Shown: one piece after another, positions 17,844-28,232 of the stretch | Layout of the letters: every line of letters starts with the position of its first letter | Position numbering within the stretch: the first letter of the stretch is position 1 | Translations under genes and position numbers: made by a program | NCBI GenBank assembly: GCA_946554445.1 | Contig: CAMNSD010000001.1 | Location: 180,411 to 244,410, forward strand | Direction: 5' to 3' | Source: an uncultured Lachnospiraceae bacterium | GTDB lineage: Bacteria; Bacillota; Clostridia; Lachnospirales; Lachnospiraceae | Length of the DNA stretch: 64,000 bases | Notes under the pieces: model-generated | Told to the model about the DNA's origin: nothing | Database searches by the model: none | What the model saw: the letters and a program-made list of their open reading frames with translations, nothing else

Positions 17844-18592
17844 TCACACTCAAAACAGAATTTCAAAAGATAAAAAGAAGAAAAATCGGACTGACCATGT
17901 CAGTCCTGATCAGCGTACAGTTTGCATGGTTTCTCTGGGCCACGAAAAATCCAGATGAAAAAGAACTTGCCCAGGGTTGGATGAACCTGCTATATACCCT
18001 GCCATTACTCAATGTCATTATGATGCCTACCTTTATGTCCGTGCTTGCCTCCCGTCTCAGCGACCTGGAACACAAGGGCAATACTTATAAACAGCTTAAG
18101 ACGCTGCGCCGACCGGGCATTCTTTTTGACGCCAAGGCAATCTGCGGTCTGCTTTTCGTAGCCGCCATCTCCATTGGACAGATGCTCTTTTTGCTGATTT
18201 TAGGATACTGTCATCATTATACGGGAAATCCGGATATGCATTATTATGCACTATCCCTGATTCTAAACTTCGCCTGCTGTCTTGCCTTGTACCTGCTGCA
18301 GCTGGATCTGTCCCTGCTTTTCTTTAATCAGATGATCCCTCTGGTGATAGGACTGTGCGGCTCCCTGCTGGGATTAATATTGATGTACATTAAAATGTAT
18401 TCGTTTCTGCCCTGGGGCGGATTTTTATCCTGCACGCTGGTGGGAATGGATTGGAATATTGAAACCAGAGTCGTAACGCTCTTTTACAGGGAGCATTCTA
18501 TCATAGAATATTGCGCGATGGGAATGGTCTTTATTTGGATTATCGTTTTTTATACGACGGGCAGAATCGCATTCACACGCAAAGAAGTCTGA
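17840..18592 (+). CDS. ABC-2 type permease (lantibiotic-immunity MutE/EpiE-like)
   Basis: ATGA overlap with ATPase gene; six hydrophobic segments; second permease follows. Confidence 0.8.
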   Translation: MITLKTEFQKIKRRKIGLTMSVLISVQFAWFLWATKNPDEKELAQGWMNLLYTLPLLNVIMMPTFMSVLASRLSDLEHKGNTYKQLKTLRRPGILFDAKAICGLLFVAAISIGQMLFLLILGYCHHYTGNPDMHYYALSLILNFACCLALYLLQLDLSLLFFNQMIPLVIGLCGSLLGLILMYIKMYSFLPWGGFLSCTLVGMDWNIETRVVTLFYREHSIIEYCAMGMVFIWIIVFYTTGRIAFTRKEV

Positions 18593-18649
18593 CGAAATAA
18601 GGCAATCTAATGAAACAGAGAAGTCTCATGAAATGAGGAGGAAACATAC

Positions 18650-19387
18650 ATGAATACATCTTATCAAAAGGCTGTTAAAGCCGAACGATTAAAACTGAGA
18701 CGAAGCCCGGTATGGCTGGCTTTTTTTGCGCTGCCCATAATATCCGCCTTCTTCGGCACCGTCAATTACAAGATCAATATCTCTATCCTGAAGTCGGAAT
18801 GGTACAGTTTATGGAGTCAACACACCCTGTTTTTATGTTATTTCTTTATGCCCGCGCTGATCGGCACTTACTGTTCCTATCTTTGGCGTCTGGAACACAC
18901 GCACCACAACTGGAACAGTTTCCTGACCGCTCCTGTGCCAATCGTCAGCCTTTATCTAGGCAAACTAACGCAGGCCATATTCATGGCGGTATTGGGAAAT
19001 GCATGGATTTTCCTGTTGTTTTATGTATGCGGTAAATTTGCGGGCATCAAAAGTTCCTTTCCACCGGAAGCTTTGGAATGGTTCCTCTGCGGCCTCCTTG
19101 GTACAGTTGTCATCTGTTGTGTACAGCTTTTACTGTCCCTGATCATCCGTTCTTTCGCCATTCCCATCGGTATTGCTCTCTTAGGCGGCGTCCTGGGGCT
19201 TATGATGACCAACCGGGATCATGGGCTGGACTACCCTTATTCTATCTATTGTATGGGCATGCGCGCCAACAATCCCAGCATGGAAGTGAATATACCGACT
19301 CTGGTGATCAATTCCCTTGGTTATATCATCATCTTTGCCACCCTGGCAGTCCTGTATCTGCGCAAGCGGGAGATTGCTGCCAACTAA
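18650..19387 (+). CDS. ABC-2 type permease (lantibiotic-immunity MutG/EpiG-like)
   Basis: 245 aa, hydrophobic, same orientation as LanF/E-like genes. Confidence 0.8.
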   Translation: MNTSYQKAVKAERLKLRRSPVWLAFFALPIISAFFGTVNYKINISILKSEWYSLWSQHTLFLCYFFMPALIGTYCSYLWRLEHTHHNWNSFLTAPVPIVSLYLGKLTQAIFMAVLGNAWIFLLFYVCGKFAGIKSSFPPEALEWFLCGLLGTVVICCVQLLLSLIIRSFAIPIGIALLGGVLGLMMTNRDHGLDYPYSIYCMGMRANNPSMEVNIPTLVINSLGYIIIFATLAVLYLRKREIAAN

Positions 19388-19394
19388 AAAGATA

Positions 19395-19435
19395 TGAAAA
19401 ACGCTGGTCAACTTAATGATCAGCGTTTTTCAAGT
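19395..19435 (+). terminator. Intrinsic terminator after the ABC transporter operon
   Basis: AAAACGCTGGTCAACTTAATGATCAGCGTTTTT. Confidence 0.85.
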
Positions 19436-19440
19436 ATATT

Positions 19441-19668
19441 TTATTTTTGTTGGTCTAGCAATTCTTTCAACGCCTCGTCGCCCACGCTCACCCAGACGTC
19501 CTCCTCTTCCTCATTCAATCCAAGGTACTCCCGCAGAGTCACTGGCGCTTCGCTGAATCCCCAGTCTTGGCTGTAATCGTCAATCTCTTCGAACTCTATC
19601 TCCCCTGCCAGGTACTTTTCTTTAAATTTTTTCTCTGTATTTTCCACCATTCTTCTTTCACTCCCCAT
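19441..19668 (-). CDS. Small acidic hypothetical protein
   Basis: 75 aa; RBS-like spacing; no overlapping better ORF. Confidence 0.6.
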   Translation of the reverse strand: MGSERRMVENTEKKFKEKYLAGEIEFEEIDDYSQDWGFSEAPVTLREYLGLNEEEEDVWVSVGDEALKELLDQQK

Positions 19669-19709
19669 ATTTCTTTTGCTAAAATCTTTCTAAGTTAAAT
19701 AGTCTAATT

Positions 19710-20630
19710 CTATTTCAACCCGTCTTCCCGCGCCTTCTTCTCCACCATCTCGTAGGTGGGCGTAGGCACGCCGTACTTCCTGCCCATTCGCACCACTTCA
19801 TAAATCAGCCCGTCAATCTCCGAAGGTTTGCCGGCATAGATATCCCGCTGCATGGATGTGCTCGCCGTAGGATTCAATGAATCCAGAATCTGCAGATTGG
19901 TAGTCACGATATCTATCAGGAAAGGAACTTCCATTGCCACTGCCAGCGCGTCCACTTCCCTCATCAGCTTCACAAATGTATCCCGGGAATCCCCTGTCTT
20001 CTGTACTTCCCCTGCAGAAACATGATAATAGAGACCACAGGCTGCCATAGGCGATACATAAGCAAATTTCTGCAGGGCATCCCGTCTGATATTATCCGAC
20101 AATACTCCCTCAATGCCGCTCTCTTTTAAATCCTTGGCCACTTCAAACAATTCCGGCCTGAGTTCTTCTTTCTCCCGCACACCATACACAATTCGAAAAA
20201 TATCCCCATTCTGCCAAATCGTACCCGGCTCTTTGATTTCTGCTGCCACATAGATACATCCATCCGTCACAAGCAGATCCGGCAATTCCTTCTGTAACCT
20301 GCTTCCAGTGCCATAGATATTTAGGATTGGAATAACGATTGTTGTCTTCTTCGCCACACGTCTGATAAAGGGTATCACATCTTCCAAGGAATAACCTTTC
20401 ACACACACAAAGATAATGTCCGGCTGTTCATCATAATGCTCCATATCCACAGCCTTCACCGGGAAAACCGTATAATTCCCTTTTTTTGTGGTCTCCATTT
20501 TGAGACCTTCTTCCTGCATTTTCTTTAAATGTTCTCCCCTTGCGATGAGCGTTACGTCTTTGCCAGCCTCTGTCATATAAGCTCCAATGCTGCCGCCGGT
20601 ACCGCCCGAACCGATTACCAAATACTTCAT
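19710..20630 (-). CDS. Ketopantoate reductase family protein (PanE/ApbA-like)
   Basis: MKYLVIGSGGTGGSIGAYMTEAGKDVTLIARG Rossmann motif; start at internal ATG. Confidence 0.88.
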   Translation of the reverse strand: MKYLVIGSGGTGGSIGAYMTEAGKDVTLIARGEHLKKMQEEGLKMETTKKGNYTVFPVKAVDMEHYDEQPDIIFVCVKGYSLEDVIPFIRRVAKKTTIVIPILNIYGTGSRLQKELPDLLVTDGCIYVAAEIKEPGTIWQNGDIFRIVYGVREKEELRPELFEVAKDLKESGIEGVLSDNIRRDALQKFAYVSPMAACGLYYHVSAGEVQKTGDSRDTFVKLMREVDALAVAMEVPFLIDIVTTNLQILDSLNPTASTSMQRDIYAGKPSEIDGLIYEVVRMGRKYGVPTPTYEMVEKKAREDGLK

Positions 20631-20832
20631 AGAAACCTCCCGTTGCCTTTCATCCCATAATCTGTATATTACCAGCAAACGACACGACACCGCTCCTCTT
20701 CGCGTTCCTGACGCCTGCCGCCACACTCACATTTTATCTGATTCTTCCATGAATGACAAGTGCAAACCCTATGTCTGACACTGTGCTCATATCAATCTGA
20801 AAAGATAAAAACTTCTGACTCATAAATGCTGC

Positions 20833-20861
20833 TTGACACTTTTATAAAATAGGTACATAAT
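20833..20861 (+). promoter_or_regulatory. Sigma70-type promoter of the Mrp/Mbh-like operon
   Basis: TTGACA-17 bp-CATAAT. Confidence 0.7.
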
Positions 20862-20914
20862 AGCTACTGTTACTAATACCTCTTTTTAATAGGTAGAAAC
20901 TTTTTCGGAGGAAG

Positions 20915-21385
20915 ATGAAAATGTTTGTACTTTTTTTCCTTATTTGGGTTATTTTTAACGGTCAGTTTACTCTTGAAATCGCCCTCTTTGGCGTTGCTAT
21001 CGCCGGGGCAATGTACTGGTTTATCTGTAAATTCCTGAATTACAAGTTCAGTTACGATCTTTTTTTCTTAAAAAAGGCACCCCTTTTAATTCACTACTTG
21101 ATAACGCTCATTCTTGAAATCTTAAAGGCAAACGATGCCGTTTTTAAGATGATCTACAGCGCGCAATATGAACTGGAACCGGCCGTCGTTCATTTTAAAA
21201 CGAATCTGCGCACTACTTTTGCACGGGTGATCTTGGCTAATTCCATCACGCTGACGCCGGGTACGATCACGGTTTCCCTGGAAGATGATGTATACACGGT
21301 GCACTGTCTCGACAAGGAACTTGCCAAAGGTATTGATTCCTCTGTTTTTGTAAAACTTCTGGAAAGAATAGAAAGGATGGACTAA
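20915..21385 (+). CDS. mrpE: Na+/H+ antiporter subunit E (MrpE/MnhE)
   Basis: 156 aa; ...VILANSITLTPGTITVSLEDDVYTVHCLD. Confidence 0.93.
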   Translation: MKMFVLFFLIWVIFNGQFTLEIALFGVAIAGAMYWFICKFLNYKFSYDLFFLKKAPLLIHYLITLILEILKANDAVFKMIYSAQYELEPAVVHFKTNLRTTFARVILANSITLTPGTITVSLEDDVYTVHCLDKELAKGIDSSVFVKLLERIERMD

Positions 21386-21386
21386 C

Positions 21387-21722
21387 ATGGTATACCACAC
21401 GATCTATATTGCGATGTTGATTTTATTATCCTTCATGCTGTTAGCCTGCCTGATCCGTGCTGTCAAAGGCCCTCTGATTGCCGACAGGCTGATGGCTGTC
21501 AATATGATGGGCACTATGGTCATGGTCATGATCGCCGTCCTCGCGCTGATGCTGCAGCAGGGATACCTTGTAGATATTTGTCTCATCTATGCAATGATCA
21601 GCTTTCTGGCCGTCGTTGTCCTTTCCAAGGTATATATTGGCATCTACGAAGAAAAACAACGTGAGAAGAAATCTCACAAGGAGGAGACTGGAAAGGAGGA
21701 TCTGCCTGATGGAAACGCTTGA
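21387..21722 (+). CDS. mrpF: Monovalent cation/H+ antiporter subunit F
   Basis: GPLIADRLMAVNMMGTMVMVMI ... VDICLIYAMISFLAVVVLSK. Confidence 0.9.
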   Translation: MVYHTIYIAMLILLSFMLLACLIRAVKGPLIADRLMAVNMMGTMVMVMIAVLALMLQQGYLVDICLIYAMISFLAVVVLSKVYIGIYEEKQREKKSHKEETGKEDLPDGNA

Positions 21723-22098
21723 ATGGATTAAAATAGGTATCGGATGCACTTTTTTGCTCTGTGGGATTGCCATCTTTTTTACAGAATTGTTTGGCGTTTT
21801 TCACTTTAAATATGTGCTCAACAGGATGCACGCCGCTGCTATGGGCGACACGCTGGGAATCACTTCCTGCTTGATCGGGCTGATGATCTTTTCCGGTTTT
21901 AACTATACTACTTTAAAAATTTTATTGATCATTATTTTCTTATGGTGTGCCTCTCCGGTCTCTTCCCATGTGCTTGCAAGGCTGGAAGCTGCCACCAACG
22001 AAAATCTGTCCGAGCACTGTGAAATTTATGAAGATCTCAGCGTCCTCGAGCAGGAACTTGCCGACCGCGAAACGGCGGAAAAGGAGGAGATAGAATGA
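21709..22098 (+). CDS. mrpG: Monovalent cation/H+ antiporter subunit G
   Basis: GVFHFKYVLNRMHAAAMGDTLGI; overlaps mrpF end. Confidence 0.9.
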   Translation: METLEWIKIGIGCTFLLCGIAIFFTELFGVFHFKYVLNRMHAAAMGDTLGITSCLIGLMIFSGFNYTTLKILLIIIFLWCASPVSSHVLARLEAATNENLSEHCEIYEDLSVLEQELADRETAEKEEIE

Positions 22099-22400
22099 CG
22101 GCTTTTCAAATTATTTTGATGGGACTATTGATCATCTGTGCAGTCTCTGTCAGTTTTTCCAAAAATCTGCTGAATTCCGTCCTAATCTATATGTCTTTCA
22201 GTCTGGTTATGTCCTTATTGTGGATTTGTCTCGAATCCCCAGATCTTGCCATCACGGAAGCGGCCGTCGGCGCAGGGATCACCAGCGTCCTGTTTTTCGT
22301 GACGCTCAAGAAAATACATGCCATAAACGTGGCTGAAAAGGAAGAAGAACAGAAAGCTACTCAACGTAACTTGCCTGAGAATGGAGGAAAAGATGAGTAA
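22095..22400 (+). CDS. MbhD/DUF4040-like subunit (MrpA C-terminal part)
   Basis: SPDLAITEAAVGAGITSVLFFVTLKK motif. Confidence 0.85.
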   Translation: MTAFQIILMGLLIICAVSVSFSKNLLNSVLIYMSFSLVMSLLWICLESPDLAITEAAVGAGITSVLFFVTLKKIHAINVAEKEEEQKATQRNLPENGGKDE

Positions 22401-23373
22401 AAGAAAACCCGCAGAGGAATATCATAAAACATTTGCCTTTCATTTTTTCAGTTGGCTTCGAGGAGAAAAGGATCCATATCTGGGAAATGTGGAGATGAAA
22501 CCACAGAAGGAATATGAACCTGATCCGGAACTACATCTTCGTCATGAAAAGGAACACGACGCCATTCTGGATAAAGTTTACGATATGAAGCACAACAGGG
22601 CATTAGGGCTTTTTCACCGCCTGTACCAGGCTACAAGTATTCTTTTTTGTCTGTTCCTGATGGCACTCCTTTTGGTGACTATTTCTCATCTGCCTGCCAC
22701 CGGCGCAGCCGTAAAACCCGTCAACAATGAGGTGGCCGCCCGTTATATCGAAAGCGGACTGGAAGAGACCGGCGCCGTGAATATCGTGGCTGGTATGATC
22801 CTGGACTATAGGGCCTTCGACACCCTGGGGGAATCCCATGTCCTTTTTGTGGCTACCATTACGGTTTTGATCATGCTTCGTCTGGACAAGAATAAGAAAG
22901 GTGAGCCAAATCCTTTAACCAAAGATATGAACCCTAACGACCGTATCTACGAGCCCAAAAATGATGCTATCTTACAGATGGTGGCGTCTTTTCTGGTGCC
23001 GATCATTATCATCTTTGGCATTTATATCATATTGAACGGACATCTGGGCCCCGGCGGCGGATTTTCCGGCGGCGCAGTCATCGGCGCAGGACTGATCTTA
23101 TATCTGAACGCCTTTGGTTTCGGCAAAACGGAGCGGTTCTTTACGGAAAAGACTTATAAATGGATCTGTTTCTTTTCCCTCTCCTTCTATTGCCTGGCCA
23201 AAAGCTATTCCTTTTATACAGGCGCGAACCATCTGCACAGCATCATCCCCAAGGGAACGCCCGGCGCGATTCTCTCGAGTGGTCTGATCCTGCCCCTCAA
23301 TATTGCTGTGGGCCTGGTAGTAGCCTGTACGATGTATGCTTTTTATGCTATGTTCCGCAAAGGAGGATTTTAA
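22393..23373 (+). CDS. MbhE-like domain fused to MrpB (MnhB) domain
   Basis: VNIVAGMILDYRAFDTLGESHVLFVATITVLIML followed by MrpB-type GHLGPGGGFSGGAVIGAG. Confidence 0.85.
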   Translation: MSKRKPAEEYHKTFAFHFFSWLRGEKDPYLGNVEMKPQKEYEPDPELHLRHEKEHDAILDKVYDMKHNRALGLFHRLYQATSILFCLFLMALLLVTISHLPATGAAVKPVNNEVAARYIESGLEETGAVNIVAGMILDYRAFDTLGESHVLFVATITVLIMLRLDKNKKGEPNPLTKDMNPNDRIYEPKNDAILQMVASFLVPIIIIFGIYIILNGHLGPGGGFSGGAVIGAGLILYLNAFGFGKTERFFTEKTYKWICFFSLSFYCLAKSYSFYTGANHLHSIIPKGTPGAILSSGLILPLNIAVGLVVACTMYAFYAMFRKGGF

Positions 23374-23374
23374 G

Positions 23375-23749
23375 ATGGGCCCGAACCTTTGGATCAATTA
23401 TGGGGAGGCTGTAGCCGCAATCTTATTCTGTATTGGTTTCACCAATCTCCTCCTGCAGACTAACCTGATCAAAAAAATTATTGGCTTAAATATCATGGAC
23501 AGTGCAATCTATCTCTTTTTGGCGGAAAAAGGATATATTGCCGGCAGGACTGCGCCTATCGTCACAGATGGCGTGACCAATGTGGAAGCCTATATCAACC
23601 CCATTCCCAGCGGTCTGGTGCTGACCGGTATCGTGGTGTCTGTATCGGTGTCGGCGCTCATGCTGTCCTTGACCATACGTCTCTATATCAGATACCATTC
23701 CCTGGACCTGGATGAGATTGCCGCGCAGTTAAAAAAGGAGGGAAGATAA
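23375..23749 (+). CDS. mrpC: Antiporter subunit C (MrpC/NuoK-like)
   Basis: GFTNLLLQTNLIKKIIGLNIMDSAIYLFL ... ALMLSLTIRLY. Confidence 0.92.
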   Translation: MGPNLWINYGEAVAAILFCIGFTNLLLQTNLIKKIIGLNIMDSAIYLFLAEKGYIAGRTAPIVTDGVTNVEAYINPIPSGLVLTGIVVSVSVSALMLSLTIRLYIRYHSLDLDEIAAQLKKEGR

Positions 23750-25243
23750 GTGGATTTTGTCTGTAATTTTCCGTTTTTTTCCATCCTGATCAGCCTCTTT
23801 TCGGGCACCATATGTTCTATCCTTCCGGAGAAAGCTGCCAAAGCGGTAAACCGGATAGTGATCGCAGCAGTAGGCGTCATGTCTGGGATATTGCTTTTGT
23901 ATCTGCTGGGTACAGGTGAAAGTTTCGTCTACTGGATGGGACACTTTCCGGCCCCCTGGGGCAATGAAATCCGGGCTGGCGTCCTGGAAGCGGGCATGGC
24001 ATTGTTTTTCTGTATCATCATGTATTTGTCCATGGCCGGCGGCGCGCACAAACTCTTTGACGAGGTGGAAGAGAGCAAACACAACCTGTACTATATCCTG
24101 ATCAATCTGCTCTTGAGTTCCCTGCTGGCGCTGGTCTACACCAACGATATGTTTACGGCCTATGTCTTTGTGGAGATTAACACGATCTCCGCCTGCGGCC
24201 TGATCATGATCCGTCAGGTGGGCCGCACGATCGAGGCCGCCGTGCGTTATATGATCATGAGTCTGCTGGGCTCAGGACTTTTCCTGTTTGGTCTGTGCAT
24301 CATGTACGATCTGACCGGACATCTTTTGATGAGCAATATCAAAGAATCCGTGGCTCTCCTGATACAGAATGGAGAATATCAGATTCCCCTGATCGTCTCC
24401 GTAACTTTGATGTGCATTGGTCTGTGTATTAAGAGCGCGCTGTTTCCTTTTCATGCCTGGCTGCCGGATGCCTACGGCTACTCCACAGTATCTTCGGCGG
24501 CAATCCTGTCGAGCCTGGTATCCAAGGGATATATCTTCCTGTTAATCAAGATTATCTACCGAGTTATCGGTTTTGATATTTTTAACAGTACCAGGATCAT
24601 CGATGTGCTGTTTGTCTTCGGACTGATGGGGATGATCTTCGGCTCCTTAAGCGCCATTAAGGAAAATGACATCCGCCGGATGATCGCTTATTCTTCCGTG
24701 GCGCAGATTGGTTATATCTATATGGGCTTTGGTATGGGTACGCAGGCCGGTATGGTGGCCAGTGTCTTCCATATCCTCTCCCATGCAGCCACCAAGTCCC
24801 TGTTATTTATTGCTGCCATCGGCCTGACGGAGGTATCGGGCGGCAGTCGTAAGTTTATCGACCTGACCGGGGCCGGATACCGCAATAAATGGGCAGGTGT
24901 GGCTTTCACCGCCGGTTCCCTGTCAATGGTGGGCGTACCCTTGTTTTCAGGCTTTATCAGCAAGTTGCTGTTCGCCCAGGCCGCCGTACAGGTGGAGGGC
25001 AAAATGTTGGCGACACTAATCGTCTTAGGCATCAGTACGGTCTTAAACGCCATCTATTTTATGAAAACAGTGATTCGCATCTATGCCACAACAGGGGATA
25101 CTTCCTATCCTTGTATTACCTTTAAGGATATGAAAGTCCATGCGATAGTATTGATATTTTTTATTTTGTTAAATATAATCCTGGGCGTCAACTCCCAGCC
25201 AATCGTGAATATGATCGAGCAGGGACTTGCCATGTTCGCATAA
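23750..25243 (+). CDS. Proton-conducting antiporter-like subunit (MrpD/NuoN family), copy 1
   Basis: 497 aa, GTG start; FVEINTISACGLIMI, IKSALFPFHAWLPDAYGYS. Confidence 0.9.
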   Translation: MDFVCNFPFFSILISLFSGTICSILPEKAAKAVNRIVIAAVGVMSGILLLYLLGTGESFVYWMGHFPAPWGNEIRAGVLEAGMALFFCIIMYLSMAGGAHKLFDEVEESKHNLYYILINLLLSSLLALVYTNDMFTAYVFVEINTISACGLIMIRQVGRTIEAAVRYMIMSLLGSGLFLFGLCIMYDLTGHLLMSNIKESVALLIQNGEYQIPLIVSVTLMCIGLCIKSALFPFHAWLPDAYGYSTVSSAAILSSLVSKGYIFLLIKIIYRVIGFDIFNSTRIIDVLFVFGLMGMIFGSLSAIKENDIRRMIAYSSVAQIGYIYMGFGMGTQAGMVASVFHILSHAATKSLLFIAAIGLTEVSGGSRKFIDLTGAGYRNKWAGVAFTAGSLSMVGVPLFSGFISKLLFAQAAVQVEGKMLATLIVLGISTVLNAIYFMKTVIRIYATTGDTSYPCITFKDMKVHAIVLIFFILLNIILGVNSQPIVNMIEQGLAMFA

Positions 25244-25255
25244 GGAGGTGATGAC

Positions 25256-26725
25256 ATGTATCCGATTCTTTTACCCATACTCTTTCCCATCCTCGCCGGG
25301 CTCTGTCTCCTGGTCTATAGAAAGGACCTGGAAAGAAAACTGCTCACCGGAATCACAGGAAGCTGTCTTGTCATCACCGGCGCACTGGTAATCAGCGTGC
25401 TGGCTCTGGCAAAGAAAAGCCTTATCCTGTTTTATCTGACCGAAACACTGCCAATTTATTTCCAGATTGATGAGATAAGTGTCATCTTTTCTGTTCTGAC
25501 AGTGGTCGTCTTTGTCTGTGCAGGCTTTTTTGCTTTTGCCTATATGAAACATGAACAAAAGGAAAAACGTTACTATGGGTTTTATCTGATAGCATTCGGC
25601 GTGTTAAACGGGCTCTGCTTTGCAGGAAACCTAATCACCTTTTATCTGTTTTTTGAATTGCTGACGCTTTCCTCGTTTCCTCTGGTACTGCACACAGGCA
25701 CCAGGGAAGCAATTATGGCCGGATTAAAATATTTATTTTACTCCCTGTGCGGCGCCTATGCATCCCTGTACGGTATTTATTTTCTCTATCGGCACTGCGA
25801 TACTTTGACTTTCACGGCAGGAGGCATTTTACAGGCTTCTCCGGCATCACCGGACGGCCGTTTCCTGCTGCTTGTCGCTTTTTTGATGATTTTGGGCTTC
25901 GGTGTAAAGGCCGGCATGTTTCCTATGCACGCCTGGCTCCCCACCGCCCACCCGGCAGCACCGGCACCAGCATCCGCCGCTCTCTCCGCTGTCATCGTCA
26001 AGGCCGGCGTGCTGGCCCTGATTCGGGTTATTTACTATATATTTGGCGCAGACTTTCTGCGGGGAAGCTGGGTGCAGACCGCCTGGCTTACCCTGGCACT
26101 AGTCACTGTCTTTATGGGCTCCATGCTGGCCTACCGGGAACCAGTCCTAAAAAAAAGACTGGCCTACTCCACCGTCAGCCAGCTTTCCTATATCCTCTTT
26201 GGCCTGGCGGTAATGGATCAGGACGCTTTTATGGGCGGACTCCTGCATGTACTGGCGCACGGCTTTATCAAAGGCACTCTCTTCCTGATTGCCGGAGCGA
26301 TCATCTTCACCACCGGCAAAACGAGAGTGGACGAACTGCACGGCATCGGTAAGGAAATGCCACTTACCATGTGGTGTTATACTATCGTATCCCTGGGGCT
26401 GATTGGCATCCCGCCCACAGGCGGCTTTGTCAGCAAATGGTATCTGGCCATCGGCGGACTGGCTGGCGATATTGGTATCTTCCGCTATATCGGCCCGGCT
26501 GTTTTGCTAATCAGTGCACTGCTCACCGCGGGCTACCTGCTGCCGCTTACCATCCGGGGCTTTTTCCCTGGTGCAGACTACGACTACAATGCATTACAGA
26601 AACGGGAACCGGCGCGGCTTATGACAATACCGATTCTATTTATGACAATACTGTCGGTTTTAATTGGTCTGTTTCCCAATATCATCACCGATTACCTGAC
26701 GAAATTCGTCAGCAGTCTATTATAA
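25256..26725 (+). CDS. Proton-conducting antiporter-like subunit (MrpD/NuoM family), copy 2
   Basis: 489 aa; FFELLTLSSFPLVLHT, VKAGMFPMHAWLPTAHPAAPAPASA. Confidence 0.9.
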   Translation: MYPILLPILFPILAGLCLLVYRKDLERKLLTGITGSCLVITGALVISVLALAKKSLILFYLTETLPIYFQIDEISVIFSVLTVVVFVCAGFFAFAYMKHEQKEKRYYGFYLIAFGVLNGLCFAGNLITFYLFFELLTLSSFPLVLHTGTREAIMAGLKYLFYSLCGAYASLYGIYFLYRHCDTLTFTAGGILQASPASPDGRFLLLVAFLMILGFGVKAGMFPMHAWLPTAHPAAPAPASAALSAVIVKAGVLALIRVIYYIFGADFLRGSWVQTAWLTLALVTVFMGSMLAYREPVLKKRLAYSTVSQLSYILFGLAVMDQDAFMGGLLHVLAHGFIKGTLFLIAGAIIFTTGKTRVDELHGIGKEMPLTMWCYTIVSLGLIGIPPTGGFVSKWYLAIGGLAGDIGIFRYIGPAVLLISALLTAGYLLPLTIRGFFPGADYDYNALQKREPARLMTIPILFMTILSVLIGLFPNIITDYLTKFVSSLL

Positions 26726-26741
26726 GAAAGGAGAAGCCGTT

Positions 26742-28205
26742 ATGATCATCTGTATTATTTTACTGCCCATCATTGCCGGGATACTGGTTCCTCTGCTTCC
26801 CTTTCACAAAAGATGCCATAAGGAGATTTTCCTGGAGGGCGCCGTTATCCTAAACAGTATTCTGGTATGGTATCTGCTGTTACATCATTCCGAGAGCACC
26901 TTCCTGCTGGCCCATTTTACTGGTGACCTAAACATCAGTTTCCGGGTGGACGGCATGAGTATGGTATTCGCCGGCCTGGTCTCCGGGCTGTGGCCTTTTG
27001 CCACCCTCTATGCCTTTGAATACATGACAAAGGAAAAACATGAGAATTCCTTTTTTCTCTTTTATACCATGACCTATGGCGTGACACTGGGCATCGCTTT
27101 TGCCGCCAATCTGTTGACCATGTATTTCTTCTACGAACTGCTGACTTTGGTCACCGTTCCCCTGGTCATGCACACTCTGACCAGAGAGGCCGTCCTGGCC
27201 AGCCGCAAATATCTCTATTATTCCCTGGGCGGCGCCGCCTTTGCCTTCATCGGCCTGATCATGGTCATTGTCTATGGCAACACGACGGACTTTATCCTGG
27301 GCGGTGTGCTGGATCTGGCAAAGATTGGAGACAGGACCAATGTCTTATTATTAATCTATGTTATGGCCTTTATGGGCTTCGGCGTCAAAGCAGCCGTCTG
27401 CCCCTTTAACTCCTGGCTCCCCCAGGCGGGTGTGGCTCCCACGCCTGTCACTGCCCTTTTGCATGCAGTAGCTGTCGTGAAATCAGGCGCTTTTGCCATT
27501 ATCCGGCTGACCTATTACAGCTTTGGTACAGAATTTCTGCGGGGCACCTGGGCCCAAACTACTGTTATGATTGTGGTGATGTTTACCATCGTATATGGCT
27601 GCAGCCGCGCAGTCAAAGAAACCCACATCAAGCGCCGACTGGCATATTCCACCATAAGCAATCTGTCTTACATTCTTTTTGGGGCAGTTATTATGACACC
27701 GCTTGGGCTGACAGGAGCCATCACCCACCTGGTATTTCATGCTGTGATGAAGATTTCTTCCTTCTTTTGCGCCGGCGCCATCATGCATCAGACAGATAAG
27801 CGCTATGTACATGAACTAAACGGTCTGGGCTATAGGATGCCCTGCGTATTCGGTATTTTTACGATTTCCGCTCTTGCCCTTATGGGCGTACCGGGGCTGG
27901 CCGGCTTTATCAGCAAGTGGAACCTGGCGCAGGCGGCAGTGGACAGTCAGAATCCTCTGGCCTATGGGGGCATTGCCTGTCTGCTGATATCAGCATTGTT
28001 GACGGCAATCTACATGCTCTCCATTGTGGTGCGTGCTTTCTTTCCCGGGAAAGATTTCGATGACAGTTCCCTACAGGATGCACACGATCCCAACTGGAAA
28101 ATGCTCTTACCGCTTTTTGTATTTACCGTGTTTATTATTTTATTTGGCATCCATTCCCAGTCGATTGTAAATTTCTTTTATGACGTAGCTGCCGGGGTAT
28201 ATTAA
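26742..28205 (+). CDS. Proton-conducting antiporter-like subunit (MrpD/NuoM family), copy 3
   Basis: 487 aa; FFYELLTLVTVPLVMHT, VKAAVCPFNSWLPQAGVAPTPVTALLHAVAVVKSG. Confidence 0.9.
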   Translation: MIICIILLPIIAGILVPLLPFHKRCHKEIFLEGAVILNSILVWYLLLHHSESTFLLAHFTGDLNISFRVDGMSMVFAGLVSGLWPFATLYAFEYMTKEKHENSFFLFYTMTYGVTLGIAFAANLLTMYFFYELLTLVTVPLVMHTLTREAVLASRKYLYYSLGGAAFAFIGLIMVIVYGNTTDFILGGVLDLAKIGDRTNVLLLIYVMAFMGFGVKAAVCPFNSWLPQAGVAPTPVTALLHAVAVVKSGAFAIIRLTYYSFGTEFLRGTWAQTTVMIVVMFTIVYGCSRAVKETHIKRRLAYSTISNLSYILFGAVIMTPLGLTGAITHLVFHAVMKISSFFCAGAIMHQTDKRYVHELNGLGYRMPCVFGIFTISALALMGVPGLAGFISKWNLAQAAVDSQNPLAYGGIACLLISALLTAIYMLSIVVRAFFPGKDFDDSSLQDAHDPNWKMLLPLFVFTVFIILFGIHSQSIVNFFYDVAAGVY

Positions 28206-28232
28206 GCAACGCAGCACAGAAACGAGGACAAT

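Noticed and set aside
25747-26352. 201-aa plus-strand ORF inside antiporter subunit 2
   Set aside because: Alternative frame of a well-supported membrane protein; Arg/Gly/Pro-rich shadow ORF
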